From: Tridacna crocea
Taxonomy: Eukaryota; Mollusca; Bivalvia; Cardiida; Cardiidae
Length of the DNA stretch: 64,000 nt
Assembly: GCA_943736015.1 (NCBI GenBank)
Contig: OX031060.1
Span: forward strand, 27,977,231-28,041,230
Reading direction: 5' to 3'
Below the pieces are notes generated by a model that ran no database searches, was not told the origin of the DNA, and was given only the letters and a program-made list of their open reading frames with translations. A program made the translations under genes and the position numbers. Positions 51,556 through 62,270 of the stretch are shown piece by piece; position 1 is the stretch's first letter; the number at the start of each line of letters is the position of its first letter.

Positions 51556-51773
51556 TTAACCATTCACCAATCAATTGCCATGTTTTTACGACCTAGATGA
51601 AGACAGTTTTTGAAAAAAAAAAAAATGCTGGAACCCAGCATTTTCTGCTTTTACAAGAATGTTTTCTACCTTTTGAAAATCCAGAGCTGTTGTTTGAACT
51701 TACCATACAAACAGATTGTCGCTTGCGTTTTCAATATTAGCGAGTCCAAAATTTGTCGTGTCGTCTTGTAAAG
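51556..51773 (+). mobile_element. A-group element, old
   Basis: TTAACCATTCACCAATCAATTG, a GAACCCAGC centre and GTTTTCTACCTTTTGAAAATCC. The left stem is replaced by a run of A. Confidence 0.55.
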
Positions 51774-51879
51774 ACACAAACACCATTTTATTCTGATGTC
51801 TTCCATGCTTGCTGATGTTTTTCTTTGTGGTGGTAGGATGGGAGCCGGTGTAGGTCAAGATCAGATTGCTCCGTCACGG

Positions 51880-52105
51880 ATGCACTGTACCAAACAAGCT
51901 ATCGCATAATCATGGCTCCATAGAATTCACTTTGTATCAACGGACAACCGGCTGAATTCTAAGGTAGAATGGTCTCTGGAGAGCAGAAAAGTTATCAAAA
52001 GCAAAACGATTTGACCCAGGTCGGCCTGTGTGATCTGCGCAGGATGACCTGGGTCAATAATTCTTGTAGATGCGTTAAAGCTCTTTTAGAAGAGTATGGT
52101 TCATA
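51880..52105 (+). mobile_element. D element, left end lost
   Basis: TGTACCAAACAAGCTATCGC, GAATGGTCTCTGGAGAGC, the GGTCGGCCTGTGTGATC palindrome and the right end AAGAGTATGGTTCAT are present. Confidence 0.65.
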
Positions 52106-52106
52106 T

Positions 52107-52326
52107 TTACCCTTAGGCTTGTATGCGCGACTCACTGACCTTTTGCGGACATTGTAGATCAAGATCAGACTGCACAGAACGTGCAGTCTGATCTTGGATC
52201 TACAATGTCCGAGATGGAGATATTATTCCTCAAAAAAAAAACTTTGAAATACCTGTAGTAATATTTGGGTTTGCACTATAGAAATAGAAATTCTGTTCTA
52301 GATATATTTAGCAGGACAAGGGTTAA
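52107..52326 (-). mobile_element. B element, complete
   Basis: TTACCCTTAGGCTTG to CAGGACAAGGGTTAA; the palindrome CGGACATTGTAGATC and complement shows only one mismatch. Confidence 0.8.
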
Positions 52327-53030
52327 ATGCCTAGACGTTCTTGAACAATGAGAAAATAAGTTTCCTACCCCACGACGGGAGAAAAAAAGCCCTGGCATTG
52401 CAAAACCAAACATCATGCTATTCTTCACATGGTTTTTTTCTCCCCGACTCAATTACATAGTTGAATAATGTTTACGTCTTGGTTGATGCTTGCCTATTTC
52501 ACGTTGAAATAAACATTGACATAAACAGGTAGTTATAATCATGCTTTATTTCCTTGGAACAATTAGCCATTCACGTTTCTAGGCTGTGATAGGCTATTGC
52601 CATCTGTAAGCAATTTTGTTGTGTGTCGGACTACTTTTATGACCTCATATATGTGACAGATTACTTCTGGGTACTTGATTCAAGAAAGCTTCGAGATCTT
52701 GTGTTAAATGATACTTTTTCCGCGCTATTTTGTCGAAATAGCATGACTCTGTAATGTTAAAAATGGTTGTTTTGGCTGTAGAGGGTAATTGTCTATTTCT
52801 ATGGCATAACAATGCTGGCGTAGCTAATTGGTTATCAACAAACGAAAAGACCTAGGTTCATGGGATAGTTTAAATCATTTTAACAGTTGAGTACAAAGGA
52901 TAGTTTTTAACGTGTTATTTAGTGCGGAACAATACTCCGTTGTCTTATTGATAGTCTTATTGATAGACATGATGTATCTAGGTGTATGTTGCTTGTAACT
53001 TGCTATTACAACCATAACATTTCTTTACAG
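52327..53030. other. last Reeler intron, repeat-poor part
   Basis: No recognised element or additional exon. TTGCTATTACAACC at about 53001 is a plausible branch region before the acceptor CATTTCTTTACAG. Confidence 0.45.
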
Positions 53031-53073
53031 GAGCAAAACTACTCGCAAATCTTTCGCTGTCGTTCGGGATTAA
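53031..53073 (+). CDS. Reeler-domain protein, terminal exon and stop
   Basis: After the acceptor ACATTTCTTTACAG one base completes the split Arg codon. Thirteen codons follow, reading SKTTRKSFAVVRD, then TAA at 53071-53073. Joined to the preceding exon it gives CVEFRSKTTRKSFAVV, which parallels the final FRAT-x-V-x-x strand of Reeler domains. The protein therefore ends just after the domain, as in single-domain secreted Reeler proteins, and has no following DOMON, cytochrome or repeat region. The three firm exons together give about 93 residues; the signal peptide and the first half of the domain lie upstream and were not identified. Confidence 0.7.
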
Positions 53074-53392
53074 AGTAGTCCCAGGAAGTTTGTATCGGGA
53101 CTACCACTAGTGATTCACTTTTTCAAAGAACCCTCGGTCTGAAATTGTATATTCCAGCATGAATACCTTAGTGCTCGCAAAGTCCTTGATAAAGTTTGTA
53201 AATTGGTCGGGGTACGAGTTGTCTGGGGTATACAAGTTTTTCCATAGTACTAGTATCTCTCCAGTACTGATTGTCCTATCACTATTGGTCCAGGCACAAA
53301 GTGCCATGTTTCCCGTCTGCGGACATTATAGCAAACTACTCTGCACTGTTCTGAATTGCGACCAAACATTTTATTTACAGATTTTTTTTCTC

Positions 53393-53588
53393 CTAACCCT
53401 TAACCTGAAATAAATTTTTCAAGCCGATAGTACAGACCCAAAAATTGCTATTATAAACTTTTTTTCTCAGAAAAAATATCTTCATATCAGACAGTTTAGA
53501 TAAAAAGTCAGACTGTACCTTCGTGCAGTGTGAATTTGATCTACACTTTCAGCAAAATGTCAGTGAGTGGCGCTTAGCCGCCTAAGGG
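53393..53588 (+). mobile_element. B element downstream of the Reeler stop
   Basis: TAACCCTTAACCTGAAATAA to CGCCTAAGGGTC. The palindrome is weak (CAGACAGTTTAGATAAAAAG against CTTTCAGC). It begins 320 bp after the stop codon. Confidence 0.6.
53409..53414 (+). promoter_or_regulatory. possible polyadenylation signal
   Basis: AATAAA, 336 bp after the Reeler stop, lies inside the left arm of the B element. It is the first canonical hexamer I see after the stop; use is unproven. Confidence 0.3.
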
Positions 53589-54048
53589 TCTACTTGGAGA
53601 AATTCAATATTTTTAGCAACCAAAGAATTAATGTCATGAAAAATCAACATTCTGTAACATTTTAACGAGAGTTCCGATTTGTTTGAACATGCTGATTCCT
53701 ATCTAAGCTGAAAAAATGTTCGGATTTTCTTCTTTGTAGACAGAAATTAACACTGATTTTATTTTATGTTAGGAATGCTAAATGTTTGTGTTGATTACTA
53801 AGATAGTGTACGATCCGAAACATTGAGATTGCATCCAACGCTTTTGGCGTGTAATACCTCATTATAACTACAGGCTAATTGAATCAGAGGAATTATTTTA
53901 TAGCAAGCTTGTAGGCACTAGATTTGTACCTCACATGTTGTAATTAATTAAACTTTAAAAATTTTCGCAAAAAAACAAAACATTTTTTTCCATGAAACTT
54001 TGATATTTTCGACACATCAATAAGGACACTCTTTAAAACAGAGTCACT
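53589..54048. other. no gene seen
   Basis: AT-rich spacer. Confidence 0.4.
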
Positions 54049-54277
54049 TTAACCCTTTACTCCATAGATACTCATTTCTACACATTGCTTGTAGGAGCCT
54101 TTAGAAAACATTGTGGCAAAAGGTGAAATTGCTCGTGACGAGCAATTTCACCTTTTGTCACAATGTTTTCTATTCTATTAAAAGGTGTCATATACACATA
54201 AGAAATGGTTTCTTCCTTACTGTTATTTAGGGTCAAGTAGATATACCATAGAAATGCCTTATGGTGTAAAGGGTTAA
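54049..54277 (+). mobile_element. A3 TTAA element, complete
   Basis: TTAACCCTTTACTCCATAG to GGTGTAAAGGGTTAA, with an intact hairpin. A short decayed A-like hairpin (GTGGGAAAAGAAACC, GCTCTTGCAGAGC) follows at 54283-54343. Confidence 0.85.
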
Positions 54278-54639
54278 AAAAAAGTGGGAAAAGAAACCAC
54301 AGCTCTTGCAGAGCGATGGCTTCTTTTCAAAGGTGTTTTCAAAAGTTTAAATGTTTTATAATACGTTAAAATTAAAGTATATTCTGTGAGAAGTTTATAA
54401 GGCGTGAAAAGATGCATAGTTCGATGTGTGTGGTCTAGGAGGTTGAAAAGTGAAATTGTCTCAATTTGTATATTATGATTTGGATGATCGTAAAATAATG
54501 TAGTTTAGAAATTTATAAACTCATCAATCGTTCAAAATGATCAATTCAGCAGGTGATTGATGTAAAAGAAACGAACCTGCTTACTTAGTGTGAAAGTGCA
54601 CCGTGGTAAATTATTGTGCGAGCATACATTATTTCGCAG

Positions 54640-54889
54640 ATGGCCAAGCCCGTTAGTTCAGTCGGTGGAAAACAGGGCTTATGGGCAACAGTGGTTTCCA
54701 AGTAGAGTGTCGGTCTCAAACATCAAGGGTGCCGGGTTTGAGACCTGCAATGAGCGAGGTCAACCTATGGACCTACTCACATTACGGCGCTAGTACTTGT
54801 TAAGGCCTCTAGGAAGCTCTTTTTGAGAATGATAAGTTGTGAGAACTAGTTTTACTGTTGATGTCAAATAAAAAAGTTTAACCAAAGGG
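54640..54889 (+). mobile_element. SINE-like element with tRNA-like head
   Basis: AAGCCCGTTAGTTCAGTCGG resembles a tRNA 5' end and A box, and GCCGGGTTTGAGACC a B box about 85 bp later. The body ends in GTCAAATAAAAAAGTTTAACC. It does not share the K body. Confidence 0.5.
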
Positions 54890-55121
54890 CTAAACCCTTT
54901 CCCAAATAAGTCCTGGTTTTTACGTGTCTATAATATAAGTCTTTTGAAAACACCGTGGGAAAAGGAGAAATTGCTCGTAACGAGAAATTTCCACTTTTCC
55001 CACAGTGTTTTCTACCCATTTGGAGAACTTTCTGCCATTTTTATCAAATTTGAAATTGTTGTCTGCAAACTGTTTGAGTTTGGAAGAGTCGAAAATTTGT
55101 CGTTTGGGAAAGGGCTTAAAG
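54890..55121 (+). mobile_element. A2 TTAA element
   Basis: CTAAACCCTTTCCCAAATAAG to TTGTCGTTTGGGAAAGGGCTTAA; the hairpin has a shifted base (AACGAGAAATTTCCAC). Confidence 0.8.
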
Positions 55122-55364
55122 AAGGGGATCGCTGGCTCGAATTTCCTGCTGGACTTTTTTTTTTTGGAAGATCGATGCAGAGTCCTTGCGACAAAAGTCA
55201 GGCTCCATTTTCCAACAGGTGCACTTGCTTTATTTTTACCAAAGTATGAAATAATTCGTGTATCTTCATGAAAAACGTTGCCCAAGACAATTGCAAGGTT
55301 GCATGGATTTTGACTGATAGAAAATGTATTTTATTTTCTAGAGGTCATCAAAAATCAGTGTTGA

Positions 55365-56165
55365 TGGTTTTAGATTGGAGATATGCATTTCTATTTCATG
55401 ATTTCCGATAGGATATCGAGAAATAGCAGTGAAAATATTTTTTGATCTTACACCGCTACCACCAGTGAAAATACCGATTTTCATGTTCTTGTTGCCTAGA
55501 ATAATTCATCTTCGCAAGCCAAGGCTGACGATTCACTACGCTACTCTACCCTTGGCGGATCGAGCTTGATTTTTACATTCCCCCGATACGCTTTTTCAGT
55601 GGATGCAGCCAGCTCTAACTGCATCGAATGAAATCGCTCGAAGCATTTCATCTTTGATAAAATAGAATATGGTCGCTACCTTTCGAATAGAAGGTAAACC
55701 TGGAAACCCTCGTGGATGTCTGCTTATCGCTTCGTGTGTATTCGTAAGCTGTTTCTAAAACGACATTTCATTGGCTTTTAGAAATATGATGTAAAAGGGG
55801 GGTAATAACCAGCATCCAACAGAGGACGCATCACAGGAATCTCGAAATCGTGCTCAATCAGCCAAGATAAGATCCACGTAGTGATCGTAACCTTGGCTCG
55901 CAAAGATGAGGTTAATTGCGCGTGCCTCGCAACCTGATGGAAATATAACATCATTTACCTTACATTCTCGCCCTTGACGTAAAATTGTAATGCGTCGCTA
56001 TGCGGGAGGGTTACGCCACAGGGAACAACGGAAAAGAAATGTACTGGATTTTGATAAAGCTCCTCCCAGAAAGGGTTAAAAGCATGAAGTATATAGAATG
56101 CGTCACTCGTGAAAATATTATCGATGGTGTCCACTCGATGAAATAATTTTCGATCTTTCACCGAA
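55365..56165 (+). repeat. L repeat, copy 1, split by G
   Basis: 55365-55506 and 55913-56165 together match copy 2 at 56295-56605. Landmarks are GATAGGATATCGAGAA, GTGAAAATACCGATTTT, CTATGCGGGAGGG and TGATAAAGCTCCTCCCAG. Copy 2 lacks the G element, so G is the later arrival. Confidence 0.75.
55507..55909 (-). mobile_element. G element, complete, inside L
   Basis: CATCTTCGCAAGCCAAGG to CCTTGGCTCGCAAAGATG. Flanks AGAATAATT and AGGTTAATT match at seven of nine positions, in keeping with an 8-9 bp target duplication. Confidence 0.8.
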
Positions 56166-56294
56166 AAAAAAAAAACAAATATCCTCTATATACCTTACAC
56201 CATGTATGTGTTTCAATGTTTTGTCTTACTCGGCTATTTAACTTACTCAGCTGACTCATTCTGAAGCATATTTTGATATCGTGGTTTTCTGTCT

Positions 56295-56605
56295 GGCAAT
56301 AAGTATGTACATTTATTTCATGCTTCCCGGTAGGATATCGAGAAGAAGTTGTGAAAACATTTGTCGATATTCCACGGATATGACCTGTGAAAATACCGAT
56401 TTTTATATTTTAATTACCTAGGTAAATCGCGCGTGGCAATACATGTATGACGTCATTTACCTAACATTTCTCGCGGTTGACGTAATATTGTAATGCATTG
56501 CTATGCGGGAGGGGTACGAACTGTACTGAATTTTGATAAAGCTCCTCCCAGCAAGGGTTAAAAGCATGAAATTGATAGAATATATAGTTTTTTTTTTTTC
56601 GGTGA
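56295..56605 (+). repeat. L repeat, copy 2, uninterrupted
   Basis: Continuous from GTAGGATATCGAGAAG through GACGTCATTTACCTAAC and TTGACGTAATATTGTAATGC to GGTTAAAAGCATGAAATTG. Direct orientation to copy 1, about 930 bp offset. Confidence 0.75.
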
Positions 56606-56609
56606 AAGA

Positions 56610-56805
56610 TTTGACCAAATGGAAGCATTTGCAAACTACAAGAGAAATGTAACTCAAATAAAGATTTGTGTCTTTGTTAGTATTGAAAACATTGAGGGAA
56701 AAGAGAAAATGCTGGTAACCAGCATTTTCTCCTTTTTCCTCAATGTTTTCAGAAGCTTTCTTCTTCAGGGTCACTAAAACTCGGGACTGTGTGGTGAAAG
56801 TTATT
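56610..56805 (-). mobile_element. A1 element
   Basis: GCATTTGCAAACTACAAGAG, hairpin with TTGAGGGAAAAGAG against CTCCTTTTTCCTCAA (one base unpaired), AAGCTTTCTTCTTCAGGGTC. TTAA ends lost. Confidence 0.65.
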
Positions 56806-57239
56806 TACACGTTACGGAAGCAGGTTCTTGGGCTTCACTGGCGGATTAGACATTCAGGAGTCGTATTTACGTATCATCTTAAATTATCATTCTTATAACC
56901 GGAATTCTCGTCTTTGAATTAACGATAAAAACAAAACTGTGCTTCGAATTGGTAGCGAATTTGCCGCACTAATTAACGAGCAGAAATCTTTTCATAGCAT
57001 ACCAAAGTTAAACAAGAGTGCAGCTTTGTGCATTCCATGGTTAGATTTACGGCGTGCGGTAACAGAGGAGCGTATGAAAACTTAGTTTACCTGCAGGAAA
57101 TGCATTTCGCGTGCCAACTAAATGATTTTTATCGAATAAAATACGCCTGTTTTCGCGCATAATTTGATTACACATTGAGATGGGTTCGTTTGAAGTAATT
57201 CTTGCTTGGACTAATAAACCGTTTTTTCGAAACAACCCT
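56806..57239. other. no gene seen
   Basis: No recognised structure. Confidence 0.4.
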
Positions 57240-57393
57240 TTGTTTTACCGAGCTCTGAAACATTGCGGAAAAAGGAGAAATACTGGTATCCGTCTTGGAC
57301 AAGTCCCATGAATGAGCCAGATGTAATTTGTCGACTGCACACGCTTCTATTTTGGACCAGTCTAAAGTTTTGCCGACTAGTAAAGAATTAACA
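57240..57393 (+). mobile_element. A1 element lacking half the hairpin
   Basis: GAAACATTGCGGAAAAAGG and GAAATACTGGTATCC stand for the left arm. The right arm is missing and TTGTCGACTGCACACGC, AGTAAAGAATTAA follow. Confidence 0.55.
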
Positions 57394-57443
57394 ACATATC
57401 ACCGAAGTAAGACTTTCTTTTTCGTCTTGCAGTAGAAAGAATT

Positions 57444-57658
57444 TCAACCCTTTACCGCGCAAACACGACACTGATAAAAAAGCTTTTGAAACCATTGTGG
57501 GAAAATGAGAAAATGCTGCTTATCAGCATTTTCTCCTTTTCCCACAGTGTTTTCTACCTTTTCACAGAAGAATTATTCCAGCCGCATTTAAATTGTCGTG
57601 AGCAATCGCTTTATACGTTGACAACTTTATTTCTTTTTGTTGTTTGGTAAAGAGTTAA
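57444..57658 (+). mobile_element. A1 TTAA element
   Basis: TCAACCCTTTACCGCGCAAAC to TTGTTTGGTAAAGAGTTAA; the centre has changed to GCTGCTTATCAGC on one arm. Confidence 0.75.
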
Positions 57659-57821
57659 TTTATTGTGATAAAAGAAGAAAATACGCGTAAAGTAAATTGC
57701 TATACTGTAATTGTGCTTCTAGGTTGTCACAATTAACAGAATTAAGTAACATAGTTTTATTCAGCTGACCTAGTTCTCTCAAAAGAGTTGATGCAGCATT
57801 CACGAACAATTCTTAAAAAAT

Positions 57822-57988
57822 CCAGGCTGCTAAGCGCGACTCAATGACCTTTTGAGGACAGTGTAGATCCAAGATCAGACTGCACAGAATGTGCAGTCTG
57901 ATCTTTAATCTACACTGTCCGATAGGGAGATTTTATATCCCAAAACATAACTTTGAAATACGAGCATTATTTGGGTTTTACTATCGAA
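57822..57988 (-). mobile_element. B element, far end truncated
   Basis: CAGGCTGCTAAGCGCGACTC, near-perfect palindrome (GGACAGTGTAGATCCAAG), CTTTGAAATACGAGC and TTTACTATCGAATC; the TTAACCCTTA end is missing. Confidence 0.65.
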
Positions 57989-58668
57989 TCAGTCGCCAAT
58001 TATAACGACTTATTTTCGGAAGCCTTCCTTAGAAAGTTGTGGTGTGAAGAAGACCAAAATACAACCAGAAGAATAGATCGTTTTAAAGGTGGTCCTTCAG
58101 ATTGTGGGACGAAAATTTTACAAAAATGCAAAAAAAAATCATAGTTATACTCCAAAAGTCTTTTAATTTGCATTCATAAAACCCCAGTAGTCGAAAACCA
58201 TCCGACAACGCGAGAAATTACAGATTAACTACGGCCCAGGTTGACACCAACAGGAGACATGTTCTATTTCTAGAAGATCAATTCTCTAATTTACATACAG
58301 GAATACACGGACAAAGTTTCAAACAAAGCGTCCGAAGAAGACATGATGGAAAGCAAACATGTTTGTTATGTAATGAAATTTAAGCGTTATTAGTCACATG
58401 CCAGTCACTTGACATTCCCACAATGCTTTGGTGATTTTTGGCGGGAAATCTAAAAATAGCTTAAGAGGCTACGTAGCCTTTGAAGGGAATACCATATATC
58501 TATATATTTTTTTTGTAATTGCATGAGTCTTAATTATTGATGATTTGTATTATTTTTTCATATAAATTTCAGTGACATGTGTATTTTTTAATTTGGTGAG
58601 GTGAAAAAAATTCTAAAAACCACCTTTAAGGAAATTTCTTTATTTTTCCCGATGTCTAGGTAATCAAG
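57989..58668. other. no gene seen
   Basis: AT-rich spacer. Confidence 0.4.
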
Positions 58669-58865
58669 GTCCGTATTCACCAACCATTCATAAGAACATT
58701 CTTGGTGTAATTCTTCAGAATTTCGTCAATGTGAAAATAACAGGACTTCTGATTGGTTAAACCATTTGGTGTAGCCAATCAGAAGTTCTGTTACTTTCAT
58801 AGTCAGAAAATCTTGAAGAATAAGACAAAGAATGTTCTTAACATAGTCGGTGAATACAGACCCAG
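58669..58865. mobile_element. H element, complete reference copy
   Basis: GTCCGTATTCACCAACC to TCGGTGAATACAGACC. Second-order arms are AAGAACATTCTTGG and AAGAATGTTCTTAAC, with CTTCTGATTGGTTAAACC at the centre paired with TAGCCAATCAGAAG. Confidence 0.8.
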
Positions 58866-58919
58866 ATAATTGTGTTACACAGAGACTGTGCTTGACCTTT
58901 TATTTAGTTTTAGACTTGT

Positions 58920-59075
58920 CAAAAACAAACCAAATCTCCAAAGAAATGCCAATATTTGTGGCTTAAATGATTCTAAATATCTTTGAAAGGGTAGAAAATA
59001 ATACAAAAGAAAAATGCTGGTAACCTAGAAAAAATATCAGCATCTTTTCCTTTAGCCACAATGTTTCCTGTCCCT
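58920..59075 (-). repeat. A-group element, decayed
   Basis: AAAGGGTAGAAAATAATAC, AATGCTGGTAACC and TTTAGCCACAATG. Confidence 0.45.
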
Positions 59076-59303
59076 TTAACATGAATTAATATATTTGAAT
59101 TAATTATTAAACTTTCGTCCGCAGTTGCTTTAAAAATGATTTTTTGTCTTCTTCTTCTCGAATGAAGTGACTGGACTAAGAGTTACACATTTATCCCCTA
59201 AATGCTTAAGTCATTAGTTAATTTTTCTACTTCTTTATTTTCGTGACATTGAATTATATGTTTACGTAAAGTTACACCAATTCGCTTTCGGCTACTACTG
59301 CTA

Positions 59304-59460
59304 ATGCGTTTTTGTCCTTTTCGTACAAAAAATCTCCTTTGGCATAGGTCCAGCTAAATATAGATCAAAGTACAGAAAGTACTTTGCTACCGTTCCTAAC
59401 GCGTTTTTTTCCTTTTCGTACAGAAAAAAAAAATCTTACGGTAGAGATCAGGCTAAAAAT
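59304..59460. repeat. direct repeat pair
   Basis: TAATGCGTTTTTGTCCTTTTC (about 59301) recurs as TAACGCGTTTTTTTCCTTTTC (about 59396), each followed by GTACA(A/G)AAAA and an AGCTAAA/GGCTAAA word. Confidence 0.5.
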
Positions 59461-59519
59461 ACATGTAAATATAACTTCTTGAAGTCCATATGATCTTTTT
59501 TTGTGTGTGTCTTAAACAG

Positions 59520-59695
59520 CGTTTTCAACATGGTAGGAACACTTGTCCATGCATCCCGTTTGTTTCTGCAGGGACTTTCAGCTATTGGCTTCTTTCCCAC
59601 ATAAACGTCAACATAATGTTCAAAGGTTAAGAAGGAATTGATCTTGCTACAATAACTAACATCAGTCCTCGAAAAGAATTTGGAGTCGATCCAGC
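59520..59695 (-). mobile_element. K SINE, inverse
   Basis: Read on the minus strand: a B box GGATCGACTCC near 59690, then GACGTTTATGTGGGAAAG (complement at about 59595). Confidence 0.6.
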
Positions 59696-59708
59696 GACTT
59701 CTTGTTTT

Positions 59709-59830
59709 TCAAACCTTGCACTTAGGTTTAACAACCCTTGGAAAGAAGTCTTTTGAAAATATTGTAGAAAACGGAGAAATGCTGGTTACCAGCATTTTCT
59801 CCTTTTTCCACAATGTTTTCTACCCTAGCA
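59709..59830 (+). mobile_element. A-group element, left flank lost
   Basis: GTCTTTTGAAAATATTGTAG, intact GCTGGTTACCAGC centre and GTTTTCTACCC. Confidence 0.6.
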
Positions 59831-60082
59831 AAGAAAAACTGTGCTATTTGAGCCACAGGACTAAGGTTCCGGCCTCGGCTCTGAAGTCCGTCGCGCAGAT
59901 TGGGGACCTACATGAGTTAACACCCTAATAAGAACAACATTTAAAGTTGCCCATACCAAGAATATTTTATTATAAGAATATTTCGTGCAGTCTAATTTTT
60001 TTTTAATCAAACTGATCTCAAAGACAACTAGGAAAGAAGAAAATAAATAGGTACTTCATCGGTTAACTTTTCATTAACTTTT

Positions 60083-60330
60083 AAGTCCGCCCGGGTGGCT
60101 CAGTGGTGAGCGTGTCGGACTCATGACCTTGTTTGCAGTTTTGACTAATCCGACATGCATTTGATTCTTATGTACAACGCTTTCAACATTATTATATATA
60201 TACAAAAGACGGTTTCATGAATGCATTGATGATTCCCTGGGTTTTCTACACCGTCGATAAAAGGCTGGGGCTCGAAATCGCCTTGCCCGAGGATTCGGTA
60301 TTCTTAAGAAAGAGAAAAAGAAAATAACTT
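60083..60330 (+). mobile_element. SINE with tRNA-like head
   Basis: CCGCCCGGGTGGCTCAGTGG (tRNA 5' end and A box) and GGGGCTCGAAATCGCC (B box, about 60275) with a 150 bp separation, so the head is interrupted or rearranged. An A-rich AAAGAGAAAAAGAAAA tail follows. Confidence 0.5.
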
Positions 60331-60527
60331 GACAAGGGACGGAGTGTAACGTATTATTGAGATGTGGTTTTAAGTCGGCAAACAAATTTGTCTGTCACAT
60401 GAAAAGCCATTTGTCTCTATGTTGTTGGTATCCAAGCTATATCAAAGGACAGGATACAATCAACGAAACAATTACAGTTACAAATGACGTGCACATTCTT
60501 AAAGTGCCATAGGCAAAAACATAGCTT

Positions 60528-60605
60528 AGGCGGACGGCATAGATCAAGATCAGACTGCACAGGATGTGCAGTCTGATCTTGGATCTATACCGCCCGGTTG
60601 ATTAG
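60528..60605 (-). mobile_element. B palindrome with altered ends
   Basis: GGCGGACGGCATAGATCAAG and CTTGGATCTATACCGCCCG form a perfect stem. TTAA ends absent. Confidence 0.6.
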
Positions 60606-60810
60606 TCTTATCTCTAACGGTAGTACCTTTCCGAGTTTCAATGGACTGTGTTTTAGCCGTGAGGCCGAAGCTATATTTTGTTCAATGAAAGGGTTGTAAC
60701 TATGAGGATATTTAGATTTATTTTTTGTCAAAATATAAATGGTTTGTTTTTTCAATCTTCTTTTTATGTCAGCTGTTGATGTCAAACGTAGAAATTTTGA
60801 GACAATAATT

Positions 60811-61110
60811 ATGGTTTGCAACACGCGAAAAGGGGCATTGGACATTTGCGTAAATTGAGTGTCGTCTCGGATCAGCCTGCGCAGTCTGCACCGGCTGATC
60901 CGAAAAGACCTTTTCCGCTTTTATGTAATTTTCTTTTGTGCGAGTCTGCTGTCGCAAAGTTTTTTATGTCGTAAAGTGCCCTCTCGGTATACATGGCTAC
61001 ATTTGTGTAAAGTGTCGTCTCGGATAAGCCTGCGCGGACTGCGCAGGCTTATCCGAGAAGACACTTTACACAAATGTCCGAATGCCCCTATTCGCGTGTT
61101 ACAGGCCATA
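60811..61110. mobile_element. C element, long variant
   Basis: ATGGTTTGCAACACGCG and GCGTGTTACAGGCCAT. The right palindrome uses AAGCC instead of CAGCC (GGATAAGCCTGCGCGG) and is perfect. There is an insertion TACATGGC in the middle. Confidence 0.8.
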
Positions 61111-61114
61111 CTAT

Positions 61115-61373
61115 GGAAAAGGAGTTATACCAAGCAAATCGTCGCATAGGGTGGATCCATTTTATATAAAACCTGGTTGAATCATGAGGTGGAATGGTCC
61201 TGTGCCGTGCTGAAAATTTCTCTGTAACAAACTTGATTTTTCGATCAAGATCACCCTCAGCGGAGTTCAGAAGTTTAATTCATTTGCAAAAAGTATCTAC
61301 CCAATTCAGCGTGCACAGACCTTGCAGGCTTGGTTTTTTTTTTTGCTATTAGTATATTTTCTGTGTGTTTCAG
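61115..61373. repeat. D element fragments
   Basis: ACCAAGCAAATCGTCGC, TGGATCCATTTTATATAAA and GGAATGGTCCTG at 61125-61205 are D left body. AAAGTATCTACCCAATTCAGC and GCTATTAGTATATTTTCTG at 61290-61373 are a decayed D centre in inverse order. Confidence 0.5.
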
Positions 61374-61387
61374 GAAAATTCTATCTC

Positions 61388-61492
61388 ATTGAAAAAATGG
61401 TTAAGCCAATCAGAAGTTCTGTTACTTTCATGGCATTCTGAAGAATAAGATCAAGATTATTTCTAAGAACGGCTGGTGTATACGGACTCCGT
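61388..61492. repeat. H element, right half
   Basis: GGTTAAGCCAATCAGAAG, GAATAAGATCAAGATT and GGCTGGTGTATACGGAC. The left half is absent. Confidence 0.6.
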
Positions 61493-62032
61493 TTTCATAC
61501 TAAATGCTTGGCTACCCAAAACGTGCAACCATTTCCCTGGTATACACAGTTTATTGTAAGGCAGCTCAGGACTTCGAGTGCTTTGATTCTAACGTACGTT
61601 CAAAAGTTATCTTCTGGGTGACAACTACGGGTCAAGGCGGCCTGTAGGCAATATGATACTTTAACATGCAATAATACAATGAACTTCTGCTAAACGGTAA
61701 CAAGGCGTGGCAGAGATAAAATAAACTATACTTACTTAAGATAAAAAAAAAGTAGTTCGACTTGACACAAATCTCTTATTACAGATTAATACGTCTCGCC
61801 GCATGAAAAATCTGCACCATGAAAAGTAGGTCGTCGGCAGACTGATATAAACGGTTATTCTGCTGAACTGAAAATTGATGGGTTGAGTTAAAAACGGTGT
61901 AGATAAAGTTCAGGTTACACAACGGACATCGGTTACTAAAAGTAGGGAAAAAACCGAGGACTACCCTAAGAAAATAAATTATGGGTGATTAAGTGAGACT
62001 GAATAGCTGAAAGACCAACAAACCGATTATGA
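61493..62032. other. no gene seen
   Basis: No recognised structure. Confidence 0.4.
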
Positions 62033-62070
62033 TTGATTGATTGATAGATTGATTGATTGATTTGTTGATT
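62033..62070. repeat. (GATT)n microsatellite
   Basis: About nine imperfect units. Confidence 0.9.
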
Positions 62071-62195
62071 GCCATTCAACATCATTTTAATCATTTCATG
62101 CCCATGTTATCAAATTATTAGATTTTATTAAGGGCTACAATTGCAGTTCACGTGCAAAATGACGAGAAACTTTGGTGTTTATCTTGATTGAACTC

Positions 62196-62270
62196 GTGGA
62201 CAGTGTAGATCAGAGATCAGCCTGCACGTTCAGTGCAATCTGATCTTGATCTACGTTGTCCATAAAAGCT
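62196..62270 (+). repeat. B palindrome with C-type half-site
   Basis: GTGGACAGTGTAGATCAGAG, then GATCAGCCTGCACG: the outer stem is B, while one half of the module has the CAGCCTG of C and D. Confidence 0.6.

Noticed and set aside
60859..61149. Frames repeating VSSRISLRSLRRLIR on both strands
   Set aside because: They translate the palindromes of C elements; the same peptide appears wherever C occurs.
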